DNA of 64,000 nt from Sphingomonas sp. NFR04. Lineage in GTDB: Bacteria; Pseudomonadota; Alphaproteobacteria; Sphingomonadales; Sphingomonadaceae. Both the position numbers and the translations under genes were made by a program. This document shows positions 16,951 to 25,901 of this stretch, one piece after another. The stretch spans positions 124,001 through 188,000 of the forward strand of contig NZ_FORV01000007.1 of NCBI RefSeq assembly GCF_900114095.1. Reading direction: 5' to 3'. A model generated the notes under the pieces. That model saw only the letters and a list, made by a program, of their open reading frames with translations. It was not told the DNA's origin and ran no database searches. The number at the start of each line of letters is the position of its first letter. Within the stretch, counting starts at the first letter, position 1.

Positions 16951-19626
16951 ATGACCATGCGTATGCTGATCGACGCACGCCACCGGGAAGAAACCCGCGT
17001 GGCCGTCGTCAAAGGGAATCGAATCGAGGAATTTGACTTCGAGTCCGCTGAGCGCAAGCAGCTCAAGGGCAATATCTATCTCGCGAAGGTGACCCGCGTC
17101 GAACCGTCGCTGCAGGCGGCCTTCGTCGATTACGGCGGCAACCGCCACGGTTTCCTCGCCTTCTCGGAAATCCATCCCGACTATTACCAGATCCCCAAGG
17201 AAGACCGCGAAGCCCTGCTGCGCGAAGAGGCCGAGCATGCCGCGCAGGAAGCCGCGCTGCGCGAAGCCGATGGGGATGACGACGACGATCACCACGATCA
17301 CGACCATGATCACGACGACCATGAAGACGGCGTCGAGATGGTCGAGCGTGGCCATGACGAAGAGGAAGCCGCGGAAGGCGAGGAAGCCCCGCAGGGCGGC
17401 CGCCGCCGTCGCGGTCGTGGCGGCAATGGCGACGAAGCCGAGGCGCTCCGCCAGCGCCGCATGAACCTGCGTCGCCGCTACAAGATCCAGGACGTGATCC
17501 GGCGTCGCCAGGTGCTGCTGGTCCAGGTCGTCAAGGAAGAGCGCGGCAACAAGGGCGCGGCGCTGACCACCTATCTCAGCCTCGCCGGCCGCTATTGCGT
17601 GCTGATGCCGAACACCGCGCATGGCGGCGGCATCTCGCGCAAGATCAACTCGGCCGCCGATCGCAAGCGCCTCAAGGGCATCATGGCGGACCTCAAGCTG
17701 CCCGCCTCGATGGGCTGCATCGTCCGCACCGCCGGCCTCCAGCGCACCAAGACCGAGATCAAGCGCGACTTCGACTATCTCGCCCGGCTGTGGGACGAGA
17801 TTCGCGAACGCACCCTCACCTCGTCGGCACCCGCGCTCGTCTATGGCGACAGCGACCTGATGAAGCGGGCGATCCGCGACATCTACAATCGCGACATCGA
17901 CGAGGTGATCGTCGAGGGCGAGGAAGGCTATCGCCAGGCCAAGGACTTCATGAAGCTCCTGATGCCCAGCCATGCCCGCAAGGTGAAGCAATATGCCGAT
18001 GCGGTGCCGCTGTTCCAGCGCGCGGGCGTCGAGGAGCAGCTGTCGGCGATGTACCACCCGGTGGTGCAGCTGAAGTCCGGCGGCTATCTGGTGATCAACC
18101 CGACCGAGGCGCTGGTCTCGATCGACATCAACTCGGGCCGTTCGACGCGCGAGCACAATATCGAGCAGACCGCGACGGCGACCAACCTCGAAGCCGCCCA
18201 GGAAATCGCCCGCCAGCTCCGCCTGCGCGACATGGCGGGCCTGGTCGTGATCGACTTCATCGACATGGATCATTCGTCCAACGTCCGTAAGGTCGAGAAG
18301 GCGATGAAGGAGGCGCTGAAGAACGATCGCGCCCGCATCCAGGTCGGCCGCATCTCGCCCTTCGGCCTGATGGAAATGAGCCGCCAGCGCCTGCGCACCG
18401 GCGTGCTCGAAGCCTCCACCCGCACCTGCCCGCATTGCGAAGGCACCGGCCTGGTCCGCACGGCCTCGTCGGCGGGCCTGTCGGCGCTGCGCATGATCGA
18501 GGACGAGGCCGCCCGCGGCCGCGGTTCGCAGATCCTGCTGCGCGCCAGCCAGGAAGCCGCCTTCTACGTGCTCAACAAGAAGCGCGGCGAGCTGGCCGAG
18601 ATCGAGGATCGCTACGGCGTGCTGGTCGAGGTCGAAGCGGACGGCGAGCTGGAAGGCGCGCGGATGACGGTGGAGGCCTCGGGCCCGCCGCCGGCCTATG
18701 CGCCCAAGATCGAGCCGCTGATCGAGGAGCCGGAAGAGGACTTCGTCGAGGAGATCGAGGAAGAGGAAGAAGAGTTCGAGGCCGAGGCGGAAGCAACCGA
18801 AGCCGCCGAGCCGCGCGAGCGTGGCGAACGCCCGGAGCGTGGCGAGCGTGACGGCGAAGGCCGCGGCAAGCGCCGTCGTCGTCGCCGTGGCCGCGGGCGC
18901 CGTCGCGAGGAAGGCGAAGGCCAGGACGAGCAGGTCGAGGCCGACGGCATTGAAGGCGATGTTGAGGGCGAGGCCGACGAGGCCGAGCCGGCCGAGGTTG
19001 AGGCAACTGCCGAAACCGAGGAAACCGCAGCTCAGCGCGAGGAAGGTGAGCGCAACCGCAAGCGCCGTCGTCGCGGCCGTCGCGGCGGTCGTCGCGGTGC
19101 CGGTGAAGAGGGTGCCGAGCAGGCAACCGACGACGCCGGTGAGGCGGCCGAGGCGGAAGCCGAAGCGCCCGTCGCCGCGCCCGAGCCGGTCGCCGAAGCA
19201 GCCCCTGCACCCGCAGCGGTAGAGGCCGAGGCGGAAGCGCCGGCCAAGCCGAAGCGCACGCGTCGCAAGAAGGCCGACGTCGAGGCGGAGGCCGCCCCGG
19301 CCGCCGTCGAGGCACCCGCCGAGGAAGCCCCGGCCAAGCCGAAGCGCACCCGTCGCAAGAAGGCGGACGTCGAGGCGGAAGCCGCACCGGCCGTCGTCGA
19401 GGCACCCGCCGAGGAGGCGCCGGCCAAGCCGAAGCGCACCCGTCGCAAGAAGGCGGACGTCGCAGCCGAAGCTGCCCCCGAGGCACCCGCCGTCGAGGCG
19501 CCGGTTGCGCAGGACGCACCCGCGGCCGTCGAGGATGCGGCTGCCGAGGAAGGCTCCACCGGCGAAGGCTCCAACGAGGAAGGCCAGCCCCGTCGCGGAT
19601 GGTGGCAGCGGACGTTCGGCGCCTGA
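16951..19626 (+). CDS. rne: Ribonuclease E/G
   Basis: An 891-residue RNase E. The N-terminal catalytic half has an S1 domain interrupted by a long acidic insert holding an Asp/His-rich run at about residues 107-128. The DNase I-like part carries catalytic aspartates in VSIDINSG (D392) and VIDFIDM (D435), and the zinc link is CPHC (C493, C496). The C-terminal 340 residues are low-complexity with alternating acidic and Arg-rich tracts and three 30-residue repeats built on APAKPKRTRRKKADV. This tail would bind RNA and degradosome partners. The ATG at 16951 begins MTMRMLIDARHREETRVAVV, matching the family N-terminus. Confidence 0.96.
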   Translation: MTMRMLIDARHREETRVAVVKGNRIEEFDFESAERKQLKGNIYLAKVTRVEPSLQAAFVDYGGNRHGFLAFSEIHPDYYQIPKEDREALLREEAEHAAQEAALREADGDDDDDHHDHDHDHDDHEDGVEMVERGHDEEEAAEGEEAPQGGRRRRGRGGNGDEAEALRQRRMNLRRRYKIQDVIRRRQVLLVQVVKEERGNKGAALTTYLSLAGRYCVLMPNTAHGGGISRKINSAADRKRLKGIMADLKLPASMGCIVRTAGLQRTKTEIKRDFDYLARLWDEIRERTLTSSAPALVYGDSDLMKRAIRDIYNRDIDEVIVEGEEGYRQAKDFMKLLMPSHARKVKQYADAVPLFQRAGVEEQLSAMYHPVVQLKSGGYLVINPTEALVSIDINSGRSTREHNIEQTATATNLEAAQEIARQLRLRDMAGLVVIDFIDMDHSSNVRKVEKAMKEALKNDRARIQVGRISPFGLMEMSRQRLRTGVLEASTRTCPHCEGTGLVRTASSAGLSALRMIEDEAARGRGSQILLRASQEAAFYVLNKKRGELAEIEDRYGVLVEVEADGELEGARMTVEASGPPPAYAPKIEPLIEEPEEDFVEEIEEEEEEFEAEAEATEAAEPRERGERPERGERDGEGRGKRRRRRRGRGRRREEGEGQDEQVEADGIEGDVEGEADEAEPAEVEATAETEETAAQREEGERNRKRRRRGRRGGRRGAGEEGAEQATDDAGEAAEAEAEAPVAAPEPVAEAAPAPAAVEAEAEAPAKPKRTRRKKADVEAEAAPAAVEAPAEEAPAKPKRTRRKKADVEAEAAPAVVEAPAEEAPAKPKRTRRKKADVAAEAAPEAPAVEAPVAQDAPAAVEDAAAEEGSTGEGSNEEGQPRRGWWQRTFGA
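19229..19498 (+). repeat. Three 90-bp tandem repeats in the rne 3' end
   Basis: The block CGGCCAAGCCGAAGCGCAC recurs at 19241, 19331 and 19421, exactly 90 bases apart. Each unit encodes a 30-residue basic/acidic module in the disordered RNase E tail. Copies differ mainly at third positions, and such a repeat can vary in number between strains. Confidence 0.8.
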
Positions 19627-19633
19627 GGAAGAT

Positions 19634-19668
19634 CCCCGGCGCGGCCGCTCACGCCGCGCCGGGGCTTT
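19634..19668 (+). terminator. Intrinsic terminator of rne
   Basis: A perfect 11-bp GC stem (CCCCGGCGCGG at 19634-19644 with 19654-19664) around a nine-base loop, then CTTT. It starts eight bases after the rne stop. Confidence 0.75.
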
Positions 19669-19731
19669 CAGTATAGGTTCAGGGCCTCATTGCCAGGGCA
19701 GCCCTTTGAACGAGTCCCCGGGAGTAGGATC

Positions 19732-21111
19732 ATGGCGCGCATCCACCGACTGGCCACGCTGCTCGCGATGCTCTGCCTCGCCGCCTTCGCCTCGCGCCCG
19801 GCGATGGCGCAATCGGTGCTCCGCGACGCCGAGACCGAGGCCTTGCTGGCCGACATGGCCAAGCCGCTGTTCACCGCCGCCGGGCTCAACCCCGCCAACG
19901 GGAAGGTGGTGCTGATCGGCGATCCGTCGATCAACGCCTTCGTCGCGGGCGGGCAGATCGTCTATGTCAATGCCGGCCTGATCGACGCGGCGGATACCGC
20001 CAATCAGGTCCAGGGCGTCGTCGCCCACGAAATCGGCCATATCGTCGGTGGGCACGCGGTGTTCCAGCGCGACGGCGGCTATGGCAACATCTCGATCCTC
20101 AGCCTCCTGCTCGGCGCCGCGGCGATGGCCGCCGGCTCGGCCGAAGCGGGTACCGGCATCCTGATGGCCGGCCAGCGCGCCGCGATCGGCAAGTATCTCG
20201 CCTATAGCCGCGTGCAGGAATCCTCGGCCGACGCGGCCGGGGTGCGCTTCCTCAACACCGCGGGCATCACCGGCAAGGGCATGCTCAGCTTCTTCGACAA
20301 GCTGACGCAGGAAATGCATCGCTACGGCTATTACAGCACCGATCCCGAAGTCGATCCCTTCGCGCAGACCCACCCGATGTCGCAGGATCGCGTGCAGACG
20401 CTGAAGGCCGATCTCGAAAACTCGCCGAACTGGACCAAGCCGCTCGACCCCGATCTCGAACGCCGCTTCAAGCGCGTCCAGGCCAAGCTCCGCGGCTATA
20501 CCAACGATCCCAAGAAGACGCTGCGCATCTATCCGCAGAGCGACCAGTCGATCCCCGCGCATTATGCCCGCGCCTATGCCTATCACCAGTCGGGCTATCC
20601 CGAGCAGGCGGCGGCCGAGACGGCGGCGCTGGTGAAGCTGGCGCCGAACGATCCCTATTTTCTCGAGCTGCAGGGCCAGATCCTGCTCGAATCGGGCCAG
20701 CCCCAGGCCTCGCTGGAGCCGCTGCGCAAGGCGACCCAGCTCTCGAACAACGCGCCGCTGATCGCCAGCACCTTCGGCCACGCGCTGGTTGCGACCGAGG
20801 ACAAGGCGAACCTCAAGGAAGCCGAGCAGGTGCTGCGCGATTCGCTCACCCGCGACCGCGACAACCCCTTCGCCTGGATCAACCTGGGCACGGTCTATGA
20901 TCGCAAGGGCGACGAGCCGCGCACCGCGCTCGCCACCGCCGAGCGGGCGAATCTGATCGGCGATGCGCGCACCGCGATGGTCAGCGCGCGGCGGGCGATG
21001 GGGGGCCTGCCGCAGGGCTCGCCCGAATGGATCCGCGCGCAGGACATCGCGATGGTCTCCGAACAGGCGATGAAGGACGACAAGCGCAACAAGGGACGCA
21101 ATCTCCAATAA
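19732..21111 (+). CDS. M48 family zinc metalloprotease with TPR repeats (BepA-like)
   Basis: A 459-residue periplasmic protease. A signal peptide ending ASRPAMA (about residue 26) is followed by an M48 domain with HEIGH (H99, E100, H103) and the downstream ligand region ESSADAAG. The C-terminal half (about residues 270-450) contains TPR-type helical pairs, for example around ARAYAYHQSGYPEQAAAE. This matches BepA/YfgC, which surveys LptD and BamA assembly in E. coli. Start chosen at 19732 for the signal peptide and an upstream GGGAG. It overlaps the DsbA-like gene by one base (TAATG), so the two are translationally coupled. Confidence 0.9.
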   Translation: MARIHRLATLLAMLCLAAFASRPAMAQSVLRDAETEALLADMAKPLFTAAGLNPANGKVVLIGDPSINAFVAGGQIVYVNAGLIDAADTANQVQGVVAHEIGHIVGGHAVFQRDGGYGNISILSLLLGAAAMAAGSAEAGTGILMAGQRAAIGKYLAYSRVQESSADAAGVRFLNTAGITGKGMLSFFDKLTQEMHRYGYYSTDPEVDPFAQTHPMSQDRVQTLKADLENSPNWTKPLDPDLERRFKRVQAKLRGYTNDPKKTLRIYPQSDQSIPAHYARAYAYHQSGYPEQAAAETAALVKLAPNDPYFLELQGQILLESGQPQASLEPLRKATQLSNNAPLIASTFGHALVATEDKANLKEAEQVLRDSLTRDRDNPFAWINLGTVYDRKGDEPRTALATAERANLIGDARTAMVSARRAMGGLPQGSPEWIRAQDIAMVSEQAMKDDKRNKGRNLQ

Positions 21112-21875
21112 TGACGCGATCGAGGCTCTTTTTTGCCAGCGCGCTGCTGCTGGCCGCGGTCCTCGGTGGCCTGGTGGTGCTCGGGTTGCAGGCGATGCTG
21201 CCGGGAATCGGCGGCAACAAGGCGCAGGTGGAGCGGATCGTCCATAGCTATCTGCTCGAGAATCCGTCGATCCTGCGCGACATGATGGAGAAGCTCCAGC
21301 AGCAGGAAGCTGCCGAGGCGCAAAAGGCGCAGGACGGCGCGCAGGCGGCCGTCCCCGCCGCGCTGCCGGCGCTGACCACCCCCTTCGCCAGCGCCTGGGC
21401 GGGCAACCCCAACGGCGACGTCACCGTCACCGTGTTTATGGACTATGCCTGCGGCTATTGCCGGGCGAGCCTGCCGGGTCTTGCCGAGCTGATCGCCAAG
21501 GATTCGAACGTCCGCGTGGTCTACCGCGAATATCCGGTGCTGGGCGAGGCGAGCGTCGTCGCCGCGCGCTTCGCGCTGGCCGCCGCGCAGCAGGGCAAGT
21601 TCCGCGCCTTCCACGACGCGCTGTTCGCCAGCGACGGGCCGAGCAATGCCTCGATCAGCGACGCGCTGACCAAGGCGGGTCTCGATTTGGCCGCGACACA
21701 AAGGCTGGCCAACAGCGACGCGATCGCCAGGGAAATCGACGCCAACCACCGGCTTGGCGTCAAGCTGGCGATGAACGGCACGCCCGCCTGGGTGGTCGGC
21801 AAGCAGATCCTGTACGGCGCGCGCGACTATCAGGCGCTGGTCGACGCCGTCGCGATCGCGCGCAAGGCGAAGTAA
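21111..21875 (+). CDS. DsbA family thiol:disulfide protein
   Basis: A 254-residue exported thioredoxin-fold protein. The N-terminal hydrophobic segment (residues 5-30) is followed by a charged helical region with LLENPSILRDMMEKLQQQEAAEAQKAQ, which could mediate oligomerisation as in ScsC. The active site is CGYC (C114, C117) and a cis-proline follows in NGTPAW. It would introduce or shuffle disulfides in the periplasm. Coupled to the M48 protease gene, which hints at a shared role in outer-membrane protein maturation. Confidence 0.88.
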   Translation: MTRSRLFFASALLLAAVLGGLVVLGLQAMLPGIGGNKAQVERIVHSYLLENPSILRDMMEKLQQQEAAEAQKAQDGAQAAVPAALPALTTPFASAWAGNPNGDVTVTVFMDYACGYCRASLPGLAELIAKDSNVRVVYREYPVLGEASVVAARFALAAAQQGKFRAFHDALFASDGPSNASISDALTKAGLDLAATQRLANSDAIAREIDANHRLGVKLAMNGTPAWVVGKQILYGARDYQALVDAVAIARKAK

Positions 21876-21900
21876 GGGCCCCGCCCAAAGCTGAAAGCGT

Positions 21901-22028
21901 ATCCTCCCCCGCCAGGGGGAGGTGGGCCGCGAAGCGGGTCGGAGGGGGAGGATGCCAGAACGATAGCGGCGTGCTTCCTCCCCCTCCGTCAGGCCTTCGG
22001 CCTGCCACCTCCCCCTGGCGGGGGAGGA
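21901..22028. repeat. Palindromic element, family D
   Basis: About 128 bases with nearly perfect inverted ends of 23 bases: CCTCCCCCGCCAGGGGGAGG at 21903 and its complement ending at 22027. Inside are two smaller palindromes, CCGCGAAGCGG and AGGCCTTCGGCCT. It lies between the DsbA-like and ABC transporter genes. Elements of this sequence type are common in alphaproteobacterial intergenic DNA. Confidence 0.85.
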
Positions 22029-22142
22029 AACCCTTGTGGGCGGAGGAGGAAGCGCTTGAAACGAAAGCGATTGGCGACACACCTTGCCCCAGGATGAACG
22101 CCACCCTAGCTATCGAGCTCCTTCCGGCCGGGGCCACCATCC

Positions 22143-23069
22143 ATGCAACCCATCCTGTCGCTACGCCAGGTCAGCAAGACCTACGCGTCGGGCCATACCG
22201 CGCTCGACCATGTCGACCTCGACATCCACAAGGGCGAGATCTTCGCCCTGCTCGGGCCGAACGGCGCGGGCAAGACCACGCTCATCTCGATCATCTGTGG
22301 CATCGTCACGCCCAGCACCGGCACCATCCTGGTCGACGGGCATGACGCGATCCGCCAGCCGCGCGCGGCGCGCTCCAAGATCGGCCTGGTGCCGCAGGAA
22401 ATCGCGGTCGACATGTTCTCGCGCGTCGGCTCGGCTGCCCGCTATTCGCGCGGGCTGTTCGGCAAGGCGCCCGACAACGCTTATTGCGACCAGCTCCTCA
22501 AGGACCTGTCGCTGTGGGACAAGCGCGACGCCAAGATCATGGAGCTTTCCGGCGGCATGAAGCGCCGGGTGATGATCGCCAAGGCGCTGAGCCACGAGCC
22601 CGACATCCTGTTCCTCGACGAGCCGACCGCCGGCGTCGACGTCGAGCTGCGCCGCGACATGTGGAAGCTGATCGGCCGCCTGCGCGACCGCGGCACCACC
22701 ATCATCCTGACCACCCACTATATCGAGGAGGCCGAGGAAATGGCCGACCGGGTGGGCGTGATCAACAAGGGCAAGCTGCTGCTGGTCGAGGAAAAGACCG
22801 CGCTGATGAAGAAGCTCGGCAAGCGCGAGCTGGACCTCAGCCTGGTCGAGCCGCTCGCCGCCATCCCCGCCGAACTCGGCGAATGGCAGCTGAGCCTGGC
22901 CGACGAGGGCCACAAGCTGCGCTACACCTTCGACGCGCAGGCCGAGCGCACCGGCATCCCGTCGCTGCTGCGCAAGCTGCACGACCTGAACATCGCCTTC
23001 AAGGATCTCGACACGTCCAAGTCGAGCCTGGAGGACATCTTCGTCGACCTGGTGGGGGCACAGGCATGA
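22143..23069 (+). CDS. ABC transporter ATP-binding protein (YadG type)
   Basis: A 308-residue ATPase of the ABC-2 exporter class. Walker A is GPNGAGKTT (about residues 38-46), the signature is LSGGM, Walker B is ILFLDEPT, and the switch histidine is in TTHYIEEAEEMADR. The C-terminal 80 residues are a regulatory extension. With the downstream permease it matches E. coli YadG/YadH, a multidrug or lipid-type exporter with no known substrate. Overlaps the permease by four bases (ATGA). Confidence 0.92.
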   Translation: MQPILSLRQVSKTYASGHTALDHVDLDIHKGEIFALLGPNGAGKTTLISIICGIVTPSTGTILVDGHDAIRQPRAARSKIGLVPQEIAVDMFSRVGSAARYSRGLFGKAPDNAYCDQLLKDLSLWDKRDAKIMELSGGMKRRVMIAKALSHEPDILFLDEPTAGVDVELRRDMWKLIGRLRDRGTTIILTTHYIEEAEEMADRVGVINKGKLLLVEEKTALMKKLGKRELDLSLVEPLAAIPAELGEWQLSLADEGHKLRYTFDAQAERTGIPSLLRKLHDLNIAFKDLDTSKSSLEDIFVDLVGAQA

Positions 23070-23836
23070 ACGGCATCAATTTTCCCGGCATCTGGGCGAT
23101 CTACAAGTTCGAGATGGCCCGCACGATCCGCACGCTCTGGCAGTCGATCGCGACGCCGGTGATCACCACCTCGCTCTATTTCGTCGTGTTCGGCGGGGCG
23201 ATCGGCAGCCGGATCGATGCGATCCACGGGGTGAATTACGGCAGCTTCCTGGTGCCGGGCCTGATCATGCTGTCGCTGCTGATGCAAAGCATCGCCAATG
23301 CCTCGATCGGCATCTACTTCCCCAAATTCACCGGCACGGTGTTCGAGCTGCTCTCCGCGCCGATCTCGGCGATCGAGCTGGTGGTGGGGTTCGTGGGGGC
23401 TGCTGCGACCAAGTCGGTCGTGATCGGGCTGATCATCCTCGCCACCTCGGCGCTGTTCGTGCCGCTGCGGGTGGACCATCCGGCGGCGATGCTCGCCTTC
23501 CTGGTGCTGACCGCGGTGACGTTCAGCATGTTCGGCTTCATCATCGGCATCTGGGCGAAGAGCTTCGAGCAGCTCAACATCGTGCCCTCGCTGCTGGTGA
23601 CCCCGCTGACCTTTCTCGGCGGCGCCTTCTACTCGATCGACATGCTGCCCGAGCCCTGGCACACGGTGAGCCTGTTCAACCCGGTCGTGTATCTGGTGAG
23701 CGGCTTCCGCTGGAGCTTCTTCGGGCACGGCGATGTCGGCATCGCCTGGAGCCTGGGCTTTACGGGGGTGTTCCTGCTGCTGTGCCTGGGGCTGATCGTG
23801 TGGATCTTCCGCACCGGGTACCGGCTGAAGAACTAA
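23066..23836 (+). CDS. ABC-2 type transporter permease (YadH type)
   Basis: A 256-residue membrane protein with about six transmembrane helices and the ABC-2 signature region SLLVTPLTFLGGAFYSIDMLP preceding the last helices. An amphipathic N-terminal helix (IWAIYKFEMARTIRTLWQS) is the connecting helix of this class. It pairs with the ATPase gene, which it overlaps by four bases, to form a homodimeric half-transporter pair. Export substrate unknown. Confidence 0.92.
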   Translation: MNGINFPGIWAIYKFEMARTIRTLWQSIATPVITTSLYFVVFGGAIGSRIDAIHGVNYGSFLVPGLIMLSLLMQSIANASIGIYFPKFTGTVFELLSAPISAIELVVGFVGAAATKSVVIGLIILATSALFVPLRVDHPAAMLAFLVLTAVTFSMFGFIIGIWAKSFEQLNIVPSLLVTPLTFLGGAFYSIDMLPEPWHTVSLFNPVVYLVSGFRWSFFGHGDVGIAWSLGFTGVFLLLCLGLIVWIFRTGYRLKN

Positions 23837-23845
23837 AAGATCAAA

Positions 23846-23961
23846 CTTAAGCCCCTCCTCCTTGGAGGAGGGGTTTGGGGGTGGAGGGATTCCAGAACGC
23901 CTGTTGATCTCGGTGAGACTCTGCCCCACCCCAACCCCTCCCCTGAAGGGGAGGGGCTTAG
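23846..23961. repeat. Palindromic element, family B (copy 2, inverted)
   Basis: Reverse-complement copy of the element at 10886-11000, differing at only a handful of positions over about 108 bases. It includes the shared core GGAGGGATTCCAGAACGC and CTCGGTGAGAC. It lies between two convergent genes and may serve both as a terminator. Confidence 0.87.
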
Positions 23962-23970
23962 AACGTCAGC

Positions 23971-25818
23971 CTACTTCACCACCGGCAGCGTCACCACCGA
24001 TCCCGTGCACACCCGCTGCGTCGCCTTGCGATAGTCCTCCGCCTTCGCCTTGTAGATGTTCGGCACGAAGGTTTGCGGGTTGCGGTCGATCACCGGGAAC
24101 CAGCTCGACTGGACCTGCACCATGATGCGGTGGCCCTTCTTGAACACATGGTCGTGGTCGCGCAGCGGGAAGTCCCAGGCGGTCACCTGGTCGGGCACCA
24201 GCGGCGTCGCCTGCTCGAAGCTCTTGAGATAGCGGCCGCGGCGGATCTCCATCGCGATCGGCAGCTCATAGCCGTTGAGGCCCTTGGCGTACGCGCCCAG
24301 CGCGGTCGGGGCCTTCTCATAATCTTCCGGGAACACGTCGATCAGCTTGACGACAAAGTCGCTGTCGGTGCCGCTGGTCGAGGCCATCAGCTTGGCGGTG
24401 ACCTCGCCCGTCACCGTCAGGTCATTCTCCAGCGGCGCGGAGACATAGCTGAGCACGTCGGGCCGGTCGTCGACGAAGCGCTGGTCCTCGGCTTCCCACC
24501 AGCGCCAGTCGGGCGTGGCATAGGTGGCGGACATCGGCCGCGGGCGGAACGGCACGGGTCGCGCCGGATCGCTGACATAATCGCGGCACCCCTCGCCTGC
24601 CGCCGGGGCGGTGAAGCTGAGTGCACCATCGGCATGCAGGTACAAGTTCGTCGCCTGGGCATTGGCGAGCGGGTAGGTCTGGTACGTCTTCCACTGCCAC
24701 GAGCCCGACTGGAAGCTCTTGAGCGCGAAGTCGGGCCTGGTGCCGGTGCCGTGCAGCCAATAGGCGAAGAACGGCGCCTCGACCTGCTCGATGAACTGGG
24801 TGCCGCTGTCGACGCCAAACGGGATGCGGCCCAGGCTGTTGGCCGGCGACTGCCACACGCCGTGCGCCCAGGGGCCCGCGACCATATGCGACAGCTTGTT
24901 CGGATCGTTGGCGCGCTGCTTTTCCCAGATCTTCCAGCTGCCCCAGGGATCCTCCTGGTCCCAATAGCCGGCGACGTTGAGCGTCGGCACGGTGGTCTTG
25001 CCAAGCGTGTTCGACCAGACCTGCTTCTTCCAGTGATCGTCATAATCGGGATGCTCGATCATCTCGCGGAAGCGCGGCACCCGGCCCTTGAAATACTTTT
25101 TCTCGATCTCGTCGGGCGAGCCGGCGTGGAGGAACCAGTCATAGGTGTCGTAACGGTCGTACAGGTCGATGCCGGCATTGGTCTTGTCGGCCTGGAGGCT
25201 GTTCACCCAGTCGCTGGCATAGGTGAGCCGCATCGCGCCCCAGCGGTGAAGATCGTCGTTCTTCCAATAGTCGATCCACGCCGCCTGAGGGCTGGTCGCC
25301 TTGAGCGCTGGATGCGGCTTGGCGAGCGCGATCGCGGCGGTGAAGCCGGGATAGGAAACGCCCCACATGCCGACCTTGCCGTTGTTTGGGCGGACGTTCT
25401 TCACCAGCCAGTCGATCGAATCATAAGCGTCGGTCGCCTCGTCGACGGCGCCCTTGCCGGTCTTCACTTCGGTGGAGAGGGTGAAGGGGCCGCCTTCGGA
25501 CTTGAAGCGGCCGCGCATGTCCTGGAACACGAAGATATAGCCGTCGCGCACCAGCGGCGCCCAGCTGTTCGGCACGCGCCCAGGCGCGGCGTCGGGCGAA
25601 CCATAGGGGCTGCGCTGGAACAGGATCGGCAGCGGGCCGGTGACGCCCTTGGGCCGCAGGATGACGGTGTGGAGCTTCACCCCGTCGCGCATCGGGATCA
25701 TCGCCTCTTCGAAGGTGAAGGGCGCGTCGGCTGCAGTGGGAGCGCTCTGGGGGGGCGCAGCGACCGCGAGAGGGGCGGCAAGCGCCGCAAGTGCTACCGT
25801 AACCAGCCAGTGCCGCAT
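23971..25818 (-). CDS. CocE/NonD family hydrolase (X-Pro dipeptidyl peptidase S15-like)
   Basis: A 615-residue secreted alpha/beta hydrolase with a signal peptide ending APLAVA (about residue 20). The nucleophile lies in GVSYPG (S155), with the acid and histidine of the triad expected in the later GYWDQEDPWGS and AGPWAHG blocks. A C-terminal jelly-roll (from about residue 430) includes the FDFPLRDHDHVFKKGHRIMVQV-type signature seen here as AWDFPLRDHDHVFKKGHRI. Members cleave ester or amide bonds such as in glutaryl-7-ACA or cocaine; the natural substrate is unknown. The start at 25818 is chosen for the signal peptide, with an upstream AAGGGGGA. Confidence 0.9.
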   Translation of the reverse strand: MRHWLVTVALAALAAPLAVAAPPQSAPTAADAPFTFEEAMIPMRDGVKLHTVILRPKGVTGPLPILFQRSPYGSPDAAPGRVPNSWAPLVRDGYIFVFQDMRGRFKSEGGPFTLSTEVKTGKGAVDEATDAYDSIDWLVKNVRPNNGKVGMWGVSYPGFTAAIALAKPHPALKATSPQAAWIDYWKNDDLHRWGAMRLTYASDWVNSLQADKTNAGIDLYDRYDTYDWFLHAGSPDEIEKKYFKGRVPRFREMIEHPDYDDHWKKQVWSNTLGKTTVPTLNVAGYWDQEDPWGSWKIWEKQRANDPNKLSHMVAGPWAHGVWQSPANSLGRIPFGVDSGTQFIEQVEAPFFAYWLHGTGTRPDFALKSFQSGSWQWKTYQTYPLANAQATNLYLHADGALSFTAPAAGEGCRDYVSDPARPVPFRPRPMSATYATPDWRWWEAEDQRFVDDRPDVLSYVSAPLENDLTVTGEVTAKLMASTSGTDSDFVVKLIDVFPEDYEKAPTALGAYAKGLNGYELPIAMEIRRGRYLKSFEQATPLVPDQVTAWDFPLRDHDHVFKKGHRIMVQVQSSWFPVIDRNPQTFVPNIYKAKAEDYRKATQRVCTGSVVTLPVVK

Positions 25819-25863
25819 GTTCGTCGATCCCCCTTGAAGCGAGGGTGACTTGGTGCGGCAAGA

Positions 25864-25888
25864 CGCCGCCGGGATCAAGCCGGCGGCG
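25864..25888. terminator. Hairpin downstream of glpX
   Basis: A perfect 9-bp stem (CGCCGCCGG at 25864-25872 with 25880-25888) around a seven-base loop. It lies 13 bases beyond the glpX stop on the minus strand, before the CocE gene. No T-run follows. Confidence 0.5.
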
Positions 25889-25901
25889 CCGCTCTTACCG
25901 G

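Noticed and set aside
21901..22028. CRISPR array in the repeat-rich stretches
   Set aside because: The repeats are single inverted-repeat elements, not direct repeats with regular spacers; no cas gene is nearby.
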